64,000 nucleotides of DNA from Chryseobacterium sp. (GCF_019236175.1 NZ_JAFAJM010000017.1:62001-126000), one strand, 5' to 3'. Positions 43,498-53,761 are shown, counted from the first letter of the stretch. Notes: a model not told the origin generated them from the sequence alone. Translations and numbers: made by a program.

Positions 43498-43523
43498 AAT
43501 CTCGCCTTTTTGAAGGCGAGATT
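43498..43523 (-). terminator. Terminator of odhAB
   Basis: An 11-bp perfect stem (43498-43508 with 43513-43523, 4-nt loop) lies 30 nt beyond odhB and is followed on the minus strand by TTTTTG. Confidence 0.87.
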
Positions 43524-43552
43524 GTATAATTATATTATAATTTTATTAAAAC

Positions 43553-44806
43553 TTATAATCCAAGGCCTTTTCTTTCGTCACCACCCATTAATACTTCAAC
43601 AGGGTTATCGATACCTTCTTTTACCGCTACAAGGAATCCTACAGATTCTTTACCGTCGATAATTCTATGATCATAAGACATTGCCACATACATCATGGGT
43701 CTGATAACCACCTGTCCGTCAACAGCTACAGGTCTCTGGATAATATTGTGCATTCCTAAGATGGCAGATTGCGGCGGGTTGATGATTGGAGTAGATAACA
43801 TAGATCCGAATGTACCTCCGTTGGTAATAGTGAAAGTACCACCGGTCATTTCATCAACTGTAATTTTACCATCTCTTACCTTAATAGCAAGATCTTTGAT
43901 ATTAGCTTCAACAGAGCTGAAAGACATATTTTCTGCATTTCTCAATACAGGAACCATTAATCCTTTAGGACCTGAAACGGCAATTGAAATATCACAGAAA
44001 TCATAGTTTACTTTGAAATCTCCGTCAATAGATGCATTTACATCAGGATACATTTGTAATGCTCTTGTAACCGCTTTTGTAAAGAAAGACATGAAACCAA
44101 GTCCAACTCCGTGTTTTTGAGCAAATTCTTCTTTATATAGCTTTCTTAATCTGAAGATTTCAGACATGTCAACTTCGTTGAAAGTTGTCAACATCGCTGT
44201 TTCATTCTTCACAGAAACTAATCTCTGTGCGATTTTTCTTCTTAAAACTGAAAGTTTAGTCGTTGTGGTAGACCTTGAACCGGTAGCAGTAAGAGGGCTT
44301 CCTCCTAATGCAGGAACTGCAGCCAATTCAGCATCAGTCTTAGTGATTCTTCCGTCTCTTCCTGTTCCTGAAACCTGTCCTGCATCCATTCCTTTTTCGT
44401 CAAGGATTTTCTTAGCAGCCGGAGACGGAGCTCCTGTAGCATAAGTTTGTGGAGCAGCAACCGGTGTAGCTGGTTTCGGAGCTTCTTGTTTAGCAGGTTC
44501 AGCAGCCTTTGGAGCTTCTTCCTGTTTTGGAGCTTCAGCAGCAGGTGCAGCACCTTCTGGTCTAGCAGCATCCATATCAATTAAACAAACGACCTGACCT
44601 ACTTGTACCACATCACCTTCTTCTGCTTTTAAAGTGATAACACCACTTTGTTCTGCCGGCAATTCAAGAGTTGCTTTGTCTGAGTCTACTTCAGCGATAG
44701 GTTGATCTTTTTCTACATAATCACCATCTTTTACAAGCCAAGTTGCAATTTCAACTTCTGTAATTGATTCGCCCGGTGAAGGAACTTTCATTTCTAAAAC
44801 TGACAT
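43553..44806 (-). CDS. odhB: 2-oxoglutarate dehydrogenase E2, dihydrolipoyllysine succinyltransferase
   Basis: A 417-residue E2 of the TCA-cycle 2-oxoglutarate complex. One lipoyl domain (1-78) has Lys44 in DSDKATLEL. An Ala/Pro/Glu linker, a subunit-binding domain (about 128-165, [14 protein letters not shown] to [10 protein letters not shown]) and the catalytic core follow, with [12 protein letters not shown] carrying the active-site His and Asp. It follows odhA by 37 nt. The E3 (lipoamide dehydrogenase) gene is not nearby. Confidence 0.96.
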   Translation of the reverse strand: MSVLEMKVPSPGESITEVEIATWLVKDGDYVEKDQPIAEVDSDKATLELPAEQSGVITLKAEEGDVVQVGQVVCLIDMDAARPEGAAPAAEAPKQEEAPKAAEPAKQEAPKPATPVAAPQTYATGAPSPAAKKILDEKGMDAGQVSGTGRDGRITKTDAELAAVPALGGSPLTATGSRSTTTTKLSVLRRKIAQRLVSVKNETAMLTTFNEVDMSEIFRLRKLYKEEFAQKHGVGLGFMSFFTKAVTRALQMYPDVNASIDGDFKVNYDFCDISIAVSGPKGLMVPVLRNAENMSFSSVEANIKDLAIKVRDGKITVDEMTGGTFTITNGGTFGSMLSTPIINPPQSAILGMHNIIQRPVAVDGQVVIRPMMYVAMSYDHRIIDGKESVGFLVAVKEGIDNPVEVLMGGDERKGLGL

Positions 44807-44843
44807 ATCGAGTATTTTTTATTTTTTAATTGATTATTATTTA

Positions 44844-47657
44844 TTAAGCTGTAACTGGTCTTTTTGCAGGAGCATCATCTCTGTCGAATACTCTGTTGAT
44901 GACTGCATTTTGGTTCTTTTCAAACATTTTGTGGCTACCCGGAGCCGGTGCACCGCTTGGTACCGGGGAAATTACCTGGATTCCTGTATCTCTGAAGTTT
45001 CTTAAAATATAAGACCAGGCCCCCATGTTTTCAGGTTCTTCCTGAGCCCATACTAATTGTTTTCTGTTTTCATATTTACTGAAGATCGCTTCAATAGCAT
45101 CCGTCTGAAGCGGATACAACTGCTCGAATCTTACCAATGCAATAGTATCACAGTTCAGTTCTTCTTTCTTCGCTAATAATTCGAAGTATAGTTTACCTGA
45201 ACAAAGAACTAATTTTTCTACTTTTTTAGGATCTGCCGTTGGATCATCTAAGATGGGCTGGAATGAACCGTTTGCAAAATCTTCAAGTGGAGAAACAACT
45301 TTAGGGTGTCTCAATAAAGATTTAGGACTCATTACAACTAATGGTTTTCTGAACGCCCATTTCAACTGTCTTCTCAATAAGTGGAAGTAATTGGCAGGGG
45401 AAGTAATATTCGCTACAACCATGTTTTCATTAGCACAAAGTGTTAAGAATCTCTCCAGTCTTGCTGAAGAGTGCTCTGCACCCTGCCCTTCTGAACCATG
45501 AGGTAATAACATTACCAAACCGTCCTGAATTTTCCATTTTTCTTCGGCAGCTGCCAAATACTGATCAACAATAATCTGGGCACCGTTTACGAAATCTCCG
45601 AACTGAGCTTCCCAGATGGTTAATGTATTAGGAGAAGCCATTGCATATCCGTAGTCGAAACCTAAAACCCCATATTCTGAAAGGTGAGAATTGAATACAT
45701 CAAATCTGCTTTCTGATACATGTCGTAACGGGATATATTCTTCTTCAGTATCTTCTGTTTTTACGACAGCATGTCTGTGAGAGAACGTACCTCTTTCCAC
45801 ATCTTCACCGGAGATTCTTACATTGTGACCTTCCACAAGAAGTGTAGCATACGCCAACCATTCTCCTAATGCCCAGTCTAATGAATCTCCTTCAATAGCT
45901 TTAATACGGTTTTCGAAGAGTCTTGTAATCTTGTTAAGGAATTTTTTATCTGCAGGAAGCGTAGACATTTTAAGTGCTAATTCTTTCAGTTTAGCTAAGT
46001 CATATTTAGTATCAACCGGTAGTTGAACTGCACCTTTTTTTCCGATCGGATAATTTACCCAATCATCTGCCATAAACAGGTCCATTACGTTTTTCTCAAT
46101 CTCCTTAGAAGCATCAAAGTCTTTATCCAGGAGTGCTTTGAATTCCGTTTCCATTTTAGCGATTACATCGTTGGAAGTAATACTGTCTTTAAGTAATTTA
46201 TCTTTATAAATTTCTCTTGGATTCGGGTGTTTTGAGATGGTTTTATATAGGTTGGGCTGAGTAAATCTTGGCTCATCCCCTTCGTTATGCCCGTATTTTC
46301 TATATCCTAACAGGTCGATATAAACATCTTTACCGAATTTCGCTCTGAAATCAGCAGCAAAGTGGATCGCATGAACAACAGCTTCAGCATCGTCAGCATT
46401 TACGTGCATTACAGGAGATTCTGTAACTTTTGCAATGTCTGTACAATAGGTTGAAGATCTCGCATCCATGTAATTGGTTGTAAATGAAACCTGGTTATTG
46501 ACAACGATATGAACGGTACCTCCGGTTCTGTATCCTTCCAAAGTCATCATCTGAGCAACTTCGTAAGCAATTCCCTGACCGGCAATAGCACCATCACCGT
46601 GGATGATGATCGGTAATACTTTAGAATAGTCTTTATATTTGTCGTCCACTTTCGCACGGCAGATTCCTTCTACAAGAGCTGCTACCGTTTCAAGGTGAGA
46701 CGGGTTTGGAGTAAGGTTGATACAAACTTCTTCCCCTGAAGCTGTTTTGATCTTTTTAGAAGATCCTAAGTGATATTTAACGTCACCTGAGAATACATCC
46801 TCTTCAAATTCTTTACCTTCAAATTCTGAGAAAATCTGTTTGTAAGATTTACCGAAAATATTGGTCAGTACATTAAGTCTACCTCTGTGAGCCATCCCCA
46901 ATACCACTTCATCTACTCCAAGTTGAGAAGATCTTGAGATCAACTGATCTAAAGCCGGGATTAATGTTTCACCTCCTTCTAATGAGAATCTTTTTTGTCC
47001 TACAAATTTTGTATGAAGGTAGTTTTCAAATGCAACCGCCTGGTTTAATTTTAATAAGATTTCTGTCTTTTCATTAGCCGAAAGACTTGGGTGGTTTTCA
47101 TTTACCTGAAGCCACTTCTTGATAAAATCTTTTTCTTCAACATTGTTGATATAAGTATATTCTACCCCGATAGAATCACAGTAGATATTTTCCAAATGCT
47201 TGATCAGATCCGCTAAAGTAGCAGGTTCCTTCATTCCTGTTTCAACAGCGCAATTGAATTTTGTATTTAAATCTTCCTTAGAAAGACCGAAATTTTCGAT
47301 ATCTAAAGTGGGTGTGTAGTGTCTTCTTTCTCTAACCGGGTTTGTTTTTGTAAACAGGTGTCCTCTTGTTCTGTAAGCCTCAATAAGGTTTACTACCTTA
47401 AATTCTTTCTTGATGTGCTCAGGTACTTCTCCGTTTGATACGGCCTGAGAAATCTGCTGTACTGCCGGAGCAGCGTTGGCCGGAGCCTGAATAAACTGGA
47501 TGTTATCGTCATCTCCGTAGTTCTCTAAAGCAAAATCGAAGCCTTGAAAGAAAGCTTTCCATGATGGTTCTAAAGAATCTGGGAATTTTAAGTACTGTTG
47601 GTATAAATCCTCAATTAATTGAGAATGAGCTGCGTTTAGGAATGAAAATCTGTCCAT
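44844..47657 (-). CDS. odhA: 2-oxoglutarate dehydrogenase E1 component
   Basis: A 937-residue thiamine-diphosphate enzyme. The N-terminal E2-binding segment (FLNAAHSQLIEDLYQQYLKF at 5-24) is present. The ThDP site appears at GDGAIAGQGIAYE and the preceding AHRGRLNVLTN; the C-terminal half has the transketolase pyrimidine domain with LLPHGSEGQGAEHSSARLER in parts (PHGSEGQGAEHSS). It decarboxylates 2-oxoglutarate to succinyl-dihydrolipoyl-E2. It is the first gene of odhAB with a TAAATTTG box upstream. Confidence 0.97.
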   Translation of the reverse strand: MDRFSFLNAAHSQLIEDLYQQYLKFPDSLEPSWKAFFQGFDFALENYGDDDNIQFIQAPANAAPAVQQISQAVSNGEVPEHIKKEFKVVNLIEAYRTRGHLFTKTNPVRERRHYTPTLDIENFGLSKEDLNTKFNCAVETGMKEPATLADLIKHLENIYCDSIGVEYTYINNVEEKDFIKKWLQVNENHPSLSANEKTEILLKLNQAVAFENYLHTKFVGQKRFSLEGGETLIPALDQLISRSSQLGVDEVVLGMAHRGRLNVLTNIFGKSYKQIFSEFEGKEFEEDVFSGDVKYHLGSSKKIKTASGEEVCINLTPNPSHLETVAALVEGICRAKVDDKYKDYSKVLPIIIHGDGAIAGQGIAYEVAQMMTLEGYRTGGTVHIVVNNQVSFTTNYMDARSSTYCTDIAKVTESPVMHVNADDAEAVVHAIHFAADFRAKFGKDVYIDLLGYRKYGHNEGDEPRFTQPNLYKTISKHPNPREIYKDKLLKDSITSNDVIAKMETEFKALLDKDFDASKEIEKNVMDLFMADDWVNYPIGKKGAVQLPVDTKYDLAKLKELALKMSTLPADKKFLNKITRLFENRIKAIEGDSLDWALGEWLAYATLLVEGHNVRISGEDVERGTFSHRHAVVKTEDTEEEYIPLRHVSESRFDVFNSHLSEYGVLGFDYGYAMASPNTLTIWEAQFGDFVNGAQIIVDQYLAAAEEKWKIQDGLVMLLPHGSEGQGAEHSSARLERFLTLCANENMVVANITSPANYFHLLRRQLKWAFRKPLVVMSPKSLLRHPKVVSPLEDFANGSFQPILDDPTADPKKVEKLVLCSGKLYFELLAKKEELNCDTIALVRFEQLYPLQTDAIEAIFSKYENRKQLVWAQEEPENMGAWSYILRNFRDTGIQVISPVPSGAPAPGSHKMFEKNQNAVINRVFDRDDAPAKRPVTA

Positions 47658-47704
47658 TATTACAGTTTATCTATTTATTAAAATTTATTTGTAGAATTAA
47701 TCTT

Positions 47705-47712
47705 CAAATTTA
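47705..47712 (-). promoter_or_regulatory. -7 promoter box for odhAB
   Basis: The minus strand reads TAAATTTG, 47 nt upstream of the odhA ATG. No clear TTG partner was found. Confidence 0.5.
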
Positions 47713-47771
47713 ATAAAAAAAACCGAGTTAGAACAGTCTAAAACCGTTAAAAAAAATTAAGAAAAAAAAAC

Positions 47772-48812
47772 TTATTTAAAGACTGATAATGAGAGCTTAA
47801 GGTTTACATCCTGCCCTTCCATTGGTCGTTCAATGAAAGTCTGGCGGATGTCCCCAAAACGCATCTCATCCTTCTTAGCTTTCTGAATCAGCAGCTGAAT
47901 TGCTTTAATCCGACCTTCATAACTGCCTTTATAATACATCACATAATTCTGGGAAGGATTAATGGTTCTGAAGCTAAAATTATTGTCTGTAACGCCAATT
48001 TTCTTGGAAAGCGGAATTCCTAAAAAGTAAGACACCTCTTTATCTTTATAATTATCTGCATCCGTCATTAAAACGGGATACCCGAACTCATCATCTTTCT
48101 TTCCAAGATCCATCGTTACGAAATTATACATTTTGTTATAATTCATCACAATATTTTTGTACAATGCATCTTTTTTATTGGCTGTACTTACATTGATTCC
48201 GAGTAACAATTTATCTTCTTCTTTTTCCACCATCAGGCTGTCATATTTAATGGCTGCCATCTGGTTATCTTTTTCTACTTTATTTCCTAAAACATTCTTA
48301 AGATTCACCATACTTTTAGTGATATTTTCAGCAAACCGGTCTTCTGTCCAGAAATTTTCCACTCTTTTCCAGACGGGAAGTTTAGGGGTATGTACATACC
48401 ATATAATTTGTGTTTTTTCAGCAGAAAGTGGTTTGAATTTCACATCAACTAATGTCGGGTTTTCATTTTCATCTTCAAAAAGCTGATATTTTAAAGTCTT
48501 ATTAAGGTTTTCATACCTGATGAACATCTCTCCATCGGTATTATTTTTAGGATCCACATAGCTGATGGCGCTCCCCTGCCCTTCATAAGGCATATAGTAA
48601 TCTATATCCATAGATTGTGAACTGGTAAAATAATTATTCCACCTTGTAAAATGCTGAAGATTATTAAACTGTCCGAAGACTTTATCTACAGGGTAATCAA
48701 TTTCTTTTTCAATGGTGAAATTTTTACTTTCATCCACAAAATAATACATAGAAGCAACATACGCTCCTCCTAAAAGAATAATGATTAAAGTTAATATTTT
48801 GAAAATACGCAT
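47772..48812 (-). CDS. SRPBCC/START-like domain protein with N-terminal membrane anchor
   Basis: A 346-residue protein from ATG 48812 (MRIFKILTLIIILLGGAYVA, a membrane anchor or uncleaved signal). Residues about 30-165 form an SRPBCC/polyketide-cyclase-like domain (IEKEIDYPVDKVFGQFNNLQ in pieces, WNNYF, IWYVHTPKLPVWKRV). The C-terminal half resembles a GyrI-like effector domain. The -7 box ends four bases before this ATG, which excludes an upstream in-frame start. Ligand unknown. Confidence 0.8.
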   Translation of the reverse strand: MRIFKILTLIIILLGGAYVASMYYFVDESKNFTIEKEIDYPVDKVFGQFNNLQHFTRWNNYFTSSQSMDIDYYMPYEGQGSAISYVDPKNNTDGEMFIRYENLNKTLKYQLFEDENENPTLVDVKFKPLSAEKTQIIWYVHTPKLPVWKRVENFWTEDRFAENITKSMVNLKNVLGNKVEKDNQMAAIKYDSLMVEKEEDKLLLGINVSTANKKDALYKNIVMNYNKMYNFVTMDLGKKDDEFGYPVLMTDADNYKDKEVSYFLGIPLSKKIGVTDNNFSFRTINPSQNYVMYYKGSYEGRIKAIQLLIQKAKKDEMRFGDIRQTFIERPMEGQDVNLKLSLSVFK

Positions 48813-48816
48813 CACG

Positions 48817-48847
48817 CAAAAATAGTACAAATAAAAAAAGTGACCAA
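48817..48847 (-). promoter_or_regulatory. Promoter of the SRPBCC gene, overlapping the glycogen operon terminator
   Basis: TTG (48845-48847), 20 bases and TATTTTTG (48817-48824) on the minus strand. The -7 box is four bases from the ATG, so the mRNA is probably leaderless. The -33 element falls inside the hairpin 48838-48862. Confidence 0.7.
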
Positions 48848-48862
48848 TATGCTGATCACTCT
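48838..48862 (-). terminator. Terminator of the glycogen operon
   Basis: The minus strand forms AGTGATC/GGTCACT (7-bp, one mismatch/wobble) with an 8-10 nt loop and then TTTTTTTATTTG. It is 200 nt downstream of glgC, leaving a long 3' untranslated region with repeats. Confidence 0.65.
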
Positions 48863-48898
48863 TGTTGTATGTTTAACAATAATTAACCTAATTAAAGA

Positions 48899-49050
48899 CT
48901 GGAAGCCAGCTGAGGAAAGCTGGAGGCCAGTATTCGACGAATAAGTACTCATCCTATTCTGATTAAAAATATTCAACCTTATCCAAATCTCATTTGATAA
49001 AGATAACTGGTTTTACTCCGGTTTTAATAATTTCCATCTTCCAGCCCTTA
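48899..49050. repeat. Purine-rich CTGGAAG/GCTGGAGG repeats in inverted pair downstream of glgC
   Basis: 48899-48930 contains CTGGAAGCC, a GAGGAAAGCTGG core and GGAGGCCAG, itself able to fold as an imperfect hairpin. At 49031-49050, read on the minus strand, GGGCTGGAAGATGGAAA recurs in opposite orientation. The pair brackets about 100 bases of AT-rich DNA in the 3' untranslated region of the glycogen operon. Confidence 0.55.
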
Positions 49051-49062
49051 TTTTATTTTCTC

Positions 49063-50331
49063 CTATCCAATATGTGTTCCCGGAGGTAATACAGCTCCTT
49101 TCTTCACGACTACAATGCCATCCTGAACAGAATGGGTACCATAGTCTCCGTCCGGCAAATGCTTTCCGCCAATGATTTTCACATTATCTCCGATATAACA
49201 ATTTTTATCCAGAATAGCCATTTCAATATAGCAATATTTCCCGATTCCCATATTAGGACGCCCTCCTCTGTCATTCATAACAATTTCTGTGGTATTTTGG
49301 TAAAAATCCGCCCCCATTACATAAGAATTGACAATGGTGCTTCCTTTATCTATACGTGTACGATTTCCAATAACGGAATTTTCAATTTTATCCGCCATTA
49401 TGATACATCCGTCTCCAAAAACTGCTTTACTCACATAAGATCCGTTGATTTTTGACGGCGGAAGCATTCTTGCCCTTGTATAAATAGGAGAAGATGAGAA
49501 AAGATTAAACTGCGGAAGGTCCTGACAAAGATCCAGATTGGCTTCATAGAACGATTCAATAGTCCCTATATCTGTCCAGTATCCTTCATATTGAAAACTC
49601 AGGGTTTTATATTTCCCTATGGAACTTGGAATGATATCTTTTCCAAAATCATCTCCGGCTCCTTCATCAAACATTTTTTTAAGAATAGTTTTGGTAAAAA
49701 TATAAATTCCCATAGAGGCCAAAAACTCTTTCCCCCTGTGTTTATTTTCTTCTGATACTTCAGATTTCAGACCTTCAAGCATATCATAATCCGGCTTTTC
49801 ATAAAAGGAGGTGATATTGCCTTCATCGTCGGATTTTAAAATCCCGAAACCGGTAGCATCTTTGGCATTTACAGGTATGGTAGCTATGGTAAGATCTCCC
49901 CCGTTTTCAATATGAAAATCCAGCATTTCCCTGAAATCCATTTGATAAAGCTGATCTCCTGAAAGGATTAAAATATAGTCATAATCATATTTTTCAAGAT
50001 GTTTCATCGACTGACGTACCGCATCTGCCGTTCCCTGATACCAACTCTCGTTTTCCACATTCTGTTCAGCAGCCAGAATATCTACAAAACCTTTGCTGAA
50101 AATATCAAAATGATAAGAATTCTTGATATGTGAATTTAAGGAAGCCGAATTAAACTGAGTCAGAACCAGAATTTTGTTCAATCCCGAATTCAGACAGTTT
50201 GAAATAGGAATATCTACCAATCTGTATTTTCCTGCAATCGGAACTGCCGGTTTTGATCTTGAATACGTTAACGGGAATAACCTTGTCCCTCTGCCGCCTC
50301 CTAAAACAATGGAGATTACATTTCGATTCAT
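49063..50331 (-). CDS. glgC: Glucose-1-phosphate adenylyltransferase
   Basis: A 422-residue ADP-glucose pyrophosphorylase, the committing step of glycogen synthesis. The nucleotidyltransferase loop GGGRGTRLFPLTY (11-23), the sugar-phosphate site with YEGYWTDIGTIESFYEANLDL in pieces (EGYWTDIGT), and a left-handed beta-helix C-terminal domain are present. ATG 50331 (MNRNVISIVLGGG) is preferred over an upstream in-frame start that would add 12 basic residues. It is the third gene of glgB-glgA-glgC. Confidence 0.96.
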   Translation of the reverse strand: MNRNVISIVLGGGRGTRLFPLTYSRSKPAVPIAGKYRLVDIPISNCLNSGLNKILVLTQFNSASLNSHIKNSYHFDIFSKGFVDILAAEQNVENESWYQGTADAVRQSMKHLEKYDYDYILILSGDQLYQMDFREMLDFHIENGGDLTIATIPVNAKDATGFGILKSDDEGNITSFYEKPDYDMLEGLKSEVSEENKHRGKEFLASMGIYIFTKTILKKMFDEGAGDDFGKDIIPSSIGKYKTLSFQYEGYWTDIGTIESFYEANLDLCQDLPQFNLFSSSPIYTRARMLPPSKINGSYVSKAVFGDGCIIMADKIENSVIGNRTRIDKGSTIVNSYVMGADFYQNTTEIVMNDRGGRPNMGIGKYCYIEMAILDKNCYIGDNVKIIGGKHLPDGDYGTHSVQDGIVVVKKGAVLPPGTHIG

Positions 50332-50405
50332 AAATATCTTGCGTTTATTAGGTTTAGTGTTCAGCATATATTGAATACATGCCTGTATTAATTTTTTCTT
50401 CCTGA

Positions 50406-51812
50406 TTAGTGATTATATAAAGCTATGTATTTTTCCGCAGATTTCTCCCATGCAAAATCAAAATTCATGTTGGCATGGATAAGATCTTCCATGACTCCTT
50501 TTTGATTATAAATCTGTAACGCTCTGTTCATCGCATGTACAATATCATCCACTCCCGGATAGGTAAAATTCAAACCTGCTCCACCGGTTGAAATATCTTC
50601 TACGGTATCTCTAAGCCCACCTGTATACCTTACAATAGGAACTGTCCCGTATCTCATGGCATACATTTGATTCAGTCCGCAAGGTTCAACTCTTGACGGC
50701 ATCAACAGGAAATCAGCGGACGCATAAATTTTATGGGAAAGATGTTCTTTATACCCTACATCAAGGGCAAAATTGGTGTAGGTATACTCGTATTCTTTTA
50801 ATTTATTTTCGATATATGTATTTCCGGAACCAAGGATCATTATATTTAAAGCTCCATAACTCTGCTTGATGCTTTTCCATACAACATCAGGCAGCAAATC
50901 GGCTCCCTTTTCCGTAGCAAACCTTCCGATAAAGGCAAATAATGGAAGTTCGGGTTTTAGCCCATATTCTTTACATAGTTTTTCCTTTCCTTTTTTCTTT
51001 TGGCTAACAGCATTTTTACTGTTAAAATTAAAATCCAGCATGGGATCGGTCTCAGGATTCCATACTTCCGTATCGATCCCGTTGATGATCCCGTATGCTT
51101 TTCCGAATTCCTGACGTACCAAACTTTCCAGTCCTCTGAAACTGATAAAAAGCTCCTCAAGATAACCTTCCGAAACCGTAGTAAAGGCATGGGAACATTT
51201 GATCATACTGGCCAACGGATTGATCATTCCGTTCCAATCCATCAATCCCCATTTATAGGAGTCAAAAGAAGGCATATAGTTCGCCATATTCCAGCTCATC
51301 ATTCCCTGATATTCACCATTATGAATAGTTCCAATCGTTTTCACTCCTTTTAAAAACTTAAAATCCGGACAGTTTTCAATCATAAAAGGAACCAAACCCG
51401 TATGATAATCATGACAGTGTAAAATATCGGGACGAATTTCCATAGCACATAACCAGTGCAACACTCCTTGCTGAAAGGCAAGAAACTGAAAACTTTCATC
51501 CTGATAGCCATAAGGATTTTCCCGGTCTAAAAGCCCCGGAATTTTCACCATATACAATTCAAAACCCAGCACATTTGTCTTTTCTTTTATAACCTGAACC
51601 TGTAGCATATTGCCTCCCTGATGAATGAATCCATCAAAAACAATATCAAATTCATGATCATATACAAAAGGTTTATTGTACCAGGGCATGACTACCTTAG
51701 CATTCATGCCTTTTATCTTATTCTGATATTTCGGAAGTGCCCCGACTACGTCTGCCAATCCTCCTACTTTTGCTACGGGGTAACATTCTGTGCTTAAATG
51801 ATAAACAACCAT
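50406..51812 (-). CDS. glgA: Glycogen synthase
   Basis: A 468-residue GT5 enzyme that transfers glucose from ADP-glucose. The N-terminal KVGGL motif (15-19, in AKVGGLADVVGALP) binds ADP; the C-terminal Rossmann domain has FIGRFATEKGADLL and the nucleophile/acid region MPSRVEPCGLNQMYAMRYGTVPI in parts (SRVEPCGLNQ), plus TGGLRDTVED. It lies 2 nt after glgB and 74 nt before glgC. Confidence 0.97.
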   Translation of the reverse strand: MVVYHLSTECYPVAKVGGLADVVGALPKYQNKIKGMNAKVVMPWYNKPFVYDHEFDIVFDGFIHQGGNMLQVQVIKEKTNVLGFELYMVKIPGLLDRENPYGYQDESFQFLAFQQGVLHWLCAMEIRPDILHCHDYHTGLVPFMIENCPDFKFLKGVKTIGTIHNGEYQGMMSWNMANYMPSFDSYKWGLMDWNGMINPLASMIKCSHAFTTVSEGYLEELFISFRGLESLVRQEFGKAYGIINGIDTEVWNPETDPMLDFNFNSKNAVSQKKKGKEKLCKEYGLKPELPLFAFIGRFATEKGADLLPDVVWKSIKQSYGALNIMILGSGNTYIENKLKEYEYTYTNFALDVGYKEHLSHKIYASADFLLMPSRVEPCGLNQMYAMRYGTVPIVRYTGGLRDTVEDISTGGAGLNFTYPGVDDIVHAMNRALQIYNQKGVMEDLIHANMNFDFAWEKSAEKYIALYNH

Positions 51813-51814
51813 TT

Positions 51815-53761
51815 TTATCTTTTATGTTTTATTCTGTGTAATTGATACTTCTTATCTTTCTTCTGTTTCAAAACAACTCCTGCTAATGGAGGAAGCTTTA
51901 TAATCATCAGTTTCTGATACCCTTTCCACTCTTCATATTTTTCATCCAGAATTTCCGGTTTCACGCCACTGCCACTATATTTTTCGTCATCAGAATTGAG
52001 TACTACCTCCCAACGGCTTCCTGTCTGAATCCCAATGGTATACTCCATTACTTTTGGAGCAAGATTCAGAATAACCATGCCAACATCATCCCTTCTTTTT
52101 CCCTTTCTCAGATATACATAGACCGAATTTTCCATGTCATCTGCTTCTACCCACTCAAAGCCGCTTTTATCAAACTGATTTTCATAAAAAGCAGGTTCTG
52201 TTTTATAGAGATGATTCAATTCTCGTACAAGTTCCTGTAATCCTTTATGAACAGGGTATTTCAGCAGATGCCAATCCAGGCTCCGGGTAAAGTCCCATTC
52301 ACTGGTCTGCCCAAATTCATCGCCCATAAAAAGCAGTTTTGCTCCCGGATGCGTATACATATAGACATATAAAGTCCGGAGATTGGCAAACTGCTGCCAT
52401 TCATCACCTTTCATTTTATAGATCAGACTGGCCTTACCATGTACTACTTCATCATGTGACAAAGGCATCATATAATTTTCATTATACATATACATGGATG
52501 CGAAGGTGAGCTTGTGATGATGAAATTTTCTATTGGGGAAATCTTCTTTAAAATAATCCAGTGTGTCATGCATCCAGCCCATCATCCATTTCATTCCAAA
52601 GCCTACTCCGCCATCATGAACGGGTTTTGTCAATAGAGGAAAATCTGAACTTTCTTCAGCAATTGTCATGATGCTATTCCCGAATTCTTTATATACCGCC
52701 GTATTGAATTCCTGAAGAAAAGCTTTCGCTTCAAGATTAACATTACCTCCATATATATTGGGTTCCCATTCGCCTTTATTTCTTGAATAATCCAGATGCA
52801 GCATTGAAGTCACGGCATCTACGCGAAGTCCGTCCGCATGATAACGGTCCAGCCAGAACATCGCATTGGAAATAAGGAAAGATTTAACCTCATTTCTTCC
52901 GTAATTAAAAATATAAGATTTCCAGTCCGGGTGAAAGCCTTTTCTGGGGTCTTCGTGTTCATAAAGGTATGAACCATCAAAACGGTGCAGTCCGTTGGCG
53001 TCGCCCGGAAAATGTGACGGAACCCAATCCAGAATGACACCAATTCCGTTTTTATGGAGCTCATCGATAAGATACATCAGATCCTGCGGAGATCCGAAAC
53101 GTGAAGTTGCCGCATAGAATCCCGTAATCTGGTAACCCCAGCTCGGATCATATGGATATTCCATTACAGGCATCAGTTCCACATGAGTAAACTCCATCTT
53201 CTTTACGTAGGGAACAAGCTTTTCCGCTATATCCCGATAATTTAGAAAACGATCGGGATCCTTTTCATTTCTGAGCCATGATCCCAGATGAATCTCATAG
53301 ACTGATAAAGGGGCTTCCAGACTATTTTTTTTCCAGCGGCTTTCCATCCATCCTATATCATTCCATTCATACCAGGTGGTAGACACCAGTGAAGCAGCCT
53401 GTTTATTTTGTTCCCAGCTTACTGCATAAGGATCACTTTTTTCCAGAATTTCGCCTCTAGGAGTTTCTACTGCATATTTATAAAGGGTTCCCCAGGTAAG
53501 GTCTTCAATAAATCCTTCCCAAATCCCGGATTCATCCCATCTTGGGTATAAAATATGATCTTTATGATTCCAGTTATTAAAATCACCAATTACAGAGACT
53601 TTTTTGGCATTAGGAGCCCAGACCGAAAAATAAATTCCTTTTACACCGTCTTTCTCTGCAGAATGTGCTCCAAACTTACTATACAGCTTATAATGCCTAC
53701 CTTCTTTGAAAAGATACACATCATGATCAGTGAAAAGTGTATAGGTTTTAACAGAATTCAT
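51815..53761 (-). CDS. glgB: 1,4-alpha-glucan branching enzyme
   Basis: A 648-residue GH13 enzyme that forms the alpha-1,6 branches of glycogen. An N-terminal CBM48 (about 15-115, with VIGDFNNWNHKD) precedes the (beta/alpha)8 barrel (about 150-520). The nucleophile Asp lies in GLRVDAVTSML, the acid/base Glu in IAEESSDFP, and the third Asp in LSHDEVVHGK. A C-terminal beta domain closes the protein. ATG 53761 (MNSVKTYTLF) is used; 18 further residues upstream look untranslated. First gene of the operon. Confidence 0.96.
   Translation of the reverse strand: MNSVKTYTLFTDHDVYLFKEGRHYKLYSKFGAHSAEKDGVKGIYFSVWAPNAKKVSVIGDFNNWNHKDHILYPRWDESGIWEGFIEDLTWGTLYKYAVETPRGEILEKSDPYAVSWEQNKQAASLVSTTWYEWNDIGWMESRWKKNSLEAPLSVYEIHLGSWLRNEKDPDRFLNYRDIAEKLVPYVKKMEFTHVELMPVMEYPYDPSWGYQITGFYAATSRFGSPQDLMYLIDELHKNGIGVILDWVPSHFPGDANGLHRFDGSYLYEHEDPRKGFHPDWKSYIFNYGRNEVKSFLISNAMFWLDRYHADGLRVDAVTSMLHLDYSRNKGEWEPNIYGGNVNLEAKAFLQEFNTAVYKEFGNSIMTIAEESSDFPLLTKPVHDGGVGFGMKWMMGWMHDTLDYFKEDFPNRKFHHHKLTFASMYMYNENYMMPLSHDEVVHGKASLIYKMKGDEWQQFANLRTLYVYMYTHPGAKLLFMGDEFGQTSEWDFTRSLDWHLLKYPVHKGLQELVRELNHLYKTEPAFYENQFDKSGFEWVEADDMENSVYVYLRKGKRRDDVGMVILNLAPKVMEYTIGIQTGSRWEVVLNSDDEKYSGSGVKPEILDEKYEEWKGYQKLMIIKLPPLAGVVLKQKKDKKYQLHRIKHKR

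Noticed and set aside
43695..44580. Reading frames overlapping odhB on both strands
   Set aside because: These are shadows created by the Ala/Pro/Glu-rich linker of OdhB. Their composition (Leu/Lys runs) mirrors the other frame.
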